Assembly (NCBI GenBank): GCA_022453515.1
Contig: JAJNNY010000016.1
Span: forward strand, 648,587-712,586
DNA length: 64,000 nucleotides
DNA from: Astrocystis sublimbata
Lineage: Eukaryota > Ascomycota > Sordariomycetes > Xylariales > Xylariaceae
Direction: 5' to 3'
Below are positions 59,601-64,000 of the stretch, one piece after another. The notes under the pieces were generated by a model. It worked only from the letters and a program-made list of their open reading frames with translations, ran no database searches and was not told the origin of the DNA. Both the position numbers and the translations under genes were made by a program. Each line of letters begins with the position of its first letter. The stretch's first letter is position 1.

Positions 59601-61058
59601 ACGTTCCTGACGTGGAATCACTGCCAGCTTATCACGACCCCGACCCTCACCGAAAAGCAGAGTAGACCCTCATGGCCGAGGCCAGGTCGTCGGCGAATCA
59701 GAACACTTGTTGGGTGGCCGGTTGGTCTGCGGCCTTCGACAGTAATGTGAGCATGAGCGGCGATGGCATCTACACTAGTCGTGGCAAACCCATCATTCTA
59801 GGCAATTCCTAGGACATCTCAGCCCACAGGGTATCCGCTGGGCCATCACGCCAACTTTGACACCACGAGACATTCGACTGTCGTAAGAGGCAGAGCCAAG
59901 AGCGTCATGGGAAACCTCAATGAGGCCTGCCATATGATATCAGCTCTCCATCAAAACGAGTGTGGCAGTGTAAATTAATCGTTTGTGGTATATGTGGGCT
60001 AGATACAGGCAAGGATCACCATTCATGGTGTCGAAGTTATGAAAAGGCATCTATTTAGCTGACAATGACGGTCCCTCCCCCTTTTCCACAATGTTGGTTC
60101 CGGGCTAGTCCCTTCACACAATATCTGGCCTGCGAGAAATATCATAAATGGGATTAATACCTCCATCCCATCGTAATTCATTATCTACAATCATTGGTGT
60201 TTGAAAATTGAGGGGGGTAGAGTTTCATAGGAAACTAACTGTAGCATTCCACACTACTAAAACATTGCGCCAATACAAGAAGGTGTAAAATATATATGCG
60301 GGCCATGTGACTCCTCTACCCGCCAACACCAGCAAGCAGCTGTCGGTGCCAGATTTACGACACCAGGAATGGCATGGCTGGTATGAGTTCGATGCTGACT
60401 GGCTCGACTGGTTTGATAATGCTGGCGGGCTAGAAACTTACACGGGATGCAAGCAAGGTGACATCCCAGGAAGCAGCAGCAACTGCCAAAGCCGAAGCCC
60501 GCTGGCCTGGATAGTTTCAATCAAATCCGCAAAACGAGTACCGCAGCATTATCAGCAAACTACGATTAGGTGTAGTCCAACCGTCGCCGCTTGCTAGGAC
60601 TACAACGATCTTTTTGGATCAAATTTTTGGAGGTAAATCAACAAGTACCCCCCCCCCCCCCCCCCCCCCCCCCCCTTTTATATTCATCTTGAAAATGACA
60701 CATATTTAGTATCCCCTATACGTTTATATAGAGGCAACCATACATCAATACCAGGCACCTACTAAAGGAGAAGTTTTTATTAATGTAGTAAGTAACACTG
60801 TGAATGAAAATGCCTTCAAGAGATGCCCAAGACACATTGAGCAATGGCCCGGTCATTTGTACAAAGACCTTCATCCCCACTTTGTTCTTAGCCCGGAAAG
60901 CAGGGTGCGAAAAACGACTGCTCGCTGGGCTAGCACTGAGTCAATTACGCCCACATAGGTAGGTAGTGAGATATTTCATTCGACTGCTCGATTCCTCTCC
61001 TCCATTGCCTCTCCCATTTCTTATAGCCAATCTCGGCCCGACTTGCTCAACCAACCAC
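56697..61058. other. 4.4-kb region without a recognisable protein gene
   Basis: Read on the minus strand, 56700-57540 is C/T-rich (plus-strand GGAGGGAGG and GTTGGTTGGTTGG runs) and probably the promoter and leader of the forkhead gene. Beyond it ORFs of up to 150 codons have no recognisable domain. TAGGTA/TACCTA motifs occur near 57840-57865, 59150 and 60955. A 28-nt C run lies at 60648-60675 (separate entry). Confidence 0.55.
60648..60675. repeat. 28-nt C homopolymer
   Basis: An uninterrupted run of 28 C on the plus strand, followed by TTTTATATTC. It is the longest homopolymer in the window. Runs of this length are prone to slippage and to sequencing error, so the exact count is uncertain. 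Confidence 0.85.
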
Positions 61059-61164
61059 GGCCTCGTGGCCCAATGGCAAGGCGTCTGACTACGAGGGTGA
61101 TTCAAGTTCGATTGATTCATTCGGAGCAATCAGGAGATTCTGGGTTCGACCCCCAGCGAGGTCA
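61059..61164 (+). tRNA. tRNA-Arg (anticodon ACG) with a 34-nt intron
   Basis: The acceptor stem GGCCTCG pairs with CGAGGTC (one G-T pair) and the discriminator base is A at 61164. The anticodon stem CTGA/TCAG closes the loop CTACGAA after removal of the intron at 61095-61128, which lies one base 3' of the anticodon (61091-61093), the standard position for eukaryotic tRNA introns. The T arm CTGGG/CCCAG with TTCGA matches the B box. ACG, edited to ICG, reads CGU, CGC and CGA. Mature length is 72 nt. A Gypsy relic begins about 620 bp downstream. Confidence 0.93.
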
Positions 61165-61787
61165 TCATGACTGGAAATGCTGTATTACAAGTATGCAACA
61201 TGCACCGGCATTTTTTTGCGAATTTCAGTTCGCTGGACCCAACAGAGTGCTGGCATGCAGGTTCCCACCCTGCGTTTTGTTCCAACCGGCCCTGGATAAT
61301 AATGAAAAGACGTAACTGCCCAGTAGTCTGTCTCATTGCTGACATTCCGCAACGCTTGGCGGCCGAGAATGCAATGATGATATATTGTGTCTGTATTTTA
61401 TGTGAGCAAGACAAATACCTATTAGTGGTGGCGACGAGGTAGGATTCCATGCCCGTTAATCCCGCTAAGGTTCCAGCTCAAGGTTGAGACCTGAACCTAC
61501 CTTAGCGCCCCGGGGGGGTATCTGGTAAGCATGTCTGTGACTATGTTAGACTAGTTATGGTGTCTGTAACCATGTCGAAATAGAGATATGATGTCCAGCC
61601 GCGGATATTATACTAGCTAGTATATCCAGGCTACTATAATAACAACGCTAGTTTTAATGTTAATCGGGAGACCATATCGAAAGCTGGATACTATTACAAA
61701 GGCTGGATACTATATCGAAGTCAACGACCTAACGGCCCTGTTATACTGCTTGCCACACTGCTTGCCATACTGCCCAGTGTTACGAAC
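61165..61787. other. repeat-like A/T-enriched DNA between tRNA and Gypsy relic
   Basis: From about 61500 the composition becomes A/T-richer. Short direct repeats occur: GCTGGATACTAT twice (about 61680-61715) and CTGCTTGCCA-type units three times (about 61745-61775). No ORF is recognisable. It may be decayed repeat sequence. Confidence 0.45.
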
Positions 61788-62200
61788 CAACTGTAGGACA
61801 GGCCAGTTGGAGAGACCCAGCGCAGCCACATGACGAGGGGTCATGCAAGGCAGACACGGATACGTGAATATCGGATACAGGGGTATTCAAGGTCACGTGA
61901 CACATCTCTGTGGAAACAACAGAGACAAGCAAGTATGTAAAGGAAGGAAATACTATATAGCCTCTATGGCATTCCTATGTATCTAGTCTTTCCTTACTTT
62001 ACTATTTAATCTAAGCATACTATTAGTTCTTAGAATGGGAGTAATCTCTTAATGATTTAGTGAACGATACTTTATATTGCTTAGCGATCCTTTGTTATAA
62101 GCTTAGCCCTTATCCTTAGGAATATAAACCTACTAAGACCCCTATTCTACCCTATACTTAGTATTATAGATAGAGCAGTTGTTACATTTTAAATAGTCTT
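61788..62200 (+). repeat. candidate 5' LTR of a Ty3/Gypsy element (right boundary approximate)
   Basis: A TGTTACGAA start near 61778-61788 resembles the 5' end of many fungal Gypsy LTRs. A TATATAGCC box follows at about 61955, then a C/T-rich stretch where transcription could start, and the gag-like frame begins near 62289. No second LTR is in the window, so the ends cannot be confirmed by comparison. Confidence 0.35.
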
Positions 62201-62288
62201 GTTTAGTTAAGCTACAAAGTAAGCTGAGCAATAGGACATAATAGTTACGTAAGCCTAGACACCCAATATAACTTAGGAATAAGTTCTA

Positions 62289-64000
62289 AAGATCATCGAC
62301 CAGTTGTACAGAAGAATTACCCAGTTAAACGAAACTAATAAACAGCTCAAGAACCAACTACTTATAATACCTAAGCTAAAGCGTTACAAGCTAATTCAAC
62401 TATCTATATTTAACAAAAAATAAAACTAGTTAAAAGGATTCCTAACCTAAACCAAGGCCTATATATAATACTTTGAAAAGGACTTTCTTACAGAAGGAGA
62501 AAAGATCCTTTATATCGTAAGATTCCTTACTAGAGAAGCATTAGAGTGGTTTAAACCCAAAATAAAAGAATTTATTAAAAACAAGGAAAAAGATTAGTTA
62601 AAGGATACTAAAAAAGCATTTGCTAATATAAAAGGATTCGAGAAAGCTTTTATAGATATATATAGTAATCCAGAAGCGGAGAGACAAACAGAACAAAGGC
62701 TGCTAGACCTATAATAAACTAGGTTAGCTAGTAAATATATTACTAAATTTAAAAAAACGCTTGCACTTATAATATAAAATAATAAAAACAACCTAATATC
62801 TATATTTTATAAAGAACTAAAAAACGATATCTAAAACAAACTATTCTAAATCAAACAACCTAAAAAATTACACAAGTATATCGCAATAGTAATTAAGATC
62901 GATAATCAACTGTATAAAAAACGTATACAGAAACGAAGAAAAGGAGCCATATATATAGCCAACACCAAGAAGGCACAAAAAAATCAATCCACTGCTACAG
63001 GAACACACCCAGGACTAATAGAAATAGATACCATAAAAAAAGACCTTAAGCAAATCAAATGTTTTAATTATTAATAAATAGGACATTCTATACAAAAATG
63101 CCCTAAACCCCAAAAGGAACGCAAAAACGGAAGAGTACCTAAAGAAAGGCAAGCGTTAATAGCCAAAAACAATACGCGACAGATCGTAATAATACGTATA
63201 AGTAATACGCCAGAAATTAAGAATAAAAACTAGCCAGAAAGCAAGTCATATCCTAAAAACATAAACTATATATATAACTAGTATAGGCACTAAACTGAGT
63301 TTAATTTAATTAAAAGCTTAGTAGCTAAATCTATACAATAGAAAGACACTCTCCCCACCGATAAAAAACGAAAAGAAAAAAAAGTTAAAAAAATAGACTT
63401 TACTACTCTCTAAACGATACCCAACTATATACTACCTAACTAACTTTAGGAAATACAGCGAATAAAGGACCACCTACTAATTATAGGGATAAGAACTAAC
63501 ACTTCCAAAATATTATAATATATAGCAGGGTATATCTCGCGAAACTACTTATATAATAAAACCATAATAAAAGAAAAAAATACTCCTACCTAAAGATCTA
63601 AAATATAAACAGATCTTATAAATCTCGTATATAGTATATTAATATATAGAATATATAATAAAAAAAATCCGGAACAACTAGTTCCTATAACGAATTGCTA
63701 GGAAACCAATAGATTAACTATATAAGAAGAACAAAATAGGACAACTAGTAATTATTCATAGCAACCCCAGGGGATTGCTATATTTAAATTAGATCTAGCA
63801 TAGCCTAAAGAATGTGTACTAGGGGAGAACGACCTAAAAAAATATACCTAGGACGCCTATAAGGTTTATAGCCAGGAAAAAGCAAAATATTAAAAAAAAA
63901 ATAACAAAGCTAGGGAGAAAGCTTAACAAAAGCGACTCACCTATAAGGCACCTCTATAATAAAAAGAGAGTTCGAAACCACCAGCTATAGTAACGCTAAA
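62289..64000 (+). pseudogene. RIP-degraded Ty3/Gypsy retrotransposon, gag and start of downstream region
   Basis: One plus-strand frame, starting near 62289, runs without frameshift for over 800 bp but is broken by many TAA and TAG codons. It shows Gypsy Gag features: a capsid-like part around LTREALEWFKPKIKEF, and a zinc knuckle at 63060-63101 whose C-x2-C-x4-H-x4-C spacing is intact although the second Cys is now Tyr and two positions are stops. Stops at likely Gln codons and the Cys-to-Tyr change are C-to-T and G-to-A changes, as repeat-induced point mutation produces. DNA from about 61,950 to the window end is strongly A/T-rich. Beyond about 63,150 the frame is too decayed to read. Not functional; the element continues past the edge. 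Confidence 0.85.

Noticed and set aside
1..64000. A biosynthetic cluster, defence island or integrated virus
   Set aside because: No polyketide or peptide synthetase, P450 group, NLR-type receptor or viral gene was recognised; the genes are conserved housekeeping types.

Overview
This window is nuclear DNA of a filamentous ascomycete, most likely a Sordariomycete and perhaps of the order Hypocreales. The reasons are: (i) genes split by short spliceosomal introns (mostly 47-150 bp) with GT..AG ends and CTRAY-type branch sites; (ii) fungal-type versions of uL2, complex I NDUFA6/14.8 kDa, PEX3, ATG101 and CaMK kinase; (iii) many intergenic TACCTAGGTA-type palindromes; and (iv) an AT-rich, stop-riddled Ty3/Gypsy relic at the right end that looks mutated by RIP (repeat-induced point mutation). 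The species call is an inference. Every exon structure below was worked out by eye from splice signals, reading phase and remembered family sequence.

Layout. 2.2-5.0 kb: a divergent pair, an RRM protein (-) and ribosomal protein uL2 (+). 8.2 kb: a secreted, probably GPI-anchored protein (+). 9.8-15.6 kb: adenosine kinase (+) converging on an SMG7/EBS1-like NMD factor (-). 17.3-21.1 kb: a compact housekeeping block of a ZNF511-like zinc-finger protein (+), the splicing factor BUD31 (-), complex I subunit NDUFA6 (+) and Pol I/III subunit AC19 (-). 28.1-29.5 kb: an unrecognised disordered, probably nuclear protein (+). 33.4-35.0 kb: a HAL4/SAT4-type kinase (-). 44.3-46.6 kb: a CaMK kinase (-). 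48.3-53.4 kb: TRAPPC1/BET5 (+), PEX3 (-) and ATG101 (+). 54.4-56.7 kb: a forkhead transcription factor (-). 61.1 kb: an intron-containing tRNA-Arg(ACG). 61.8-64.0 kb: the decayed Gypsy element.

The genes are ordinary cell machinery: translation, NMD, splicing, respiration, transcription, vesicle tethering, peroxisomes, autophagy and signalling. No secondary-metabolite cluster, defence island, CRISPR array or integrated virus was recognised. Between the gene blocks are three large stretches with no recognisable gene (21.1-28.1, 29.5-33.4 and 35.0-44.3 kb). They hold palindromic repeats, long G or C runs, microsatellites and one AT-rich islet. The observations most worth checking are a GC-AG intron ahead of a 12-nt last exon in NDUFA6, a nested perfect palindrome at 41.93-41.99 kb, and the neighbouring TRAPPC1/PEX3/ATG101 genes.
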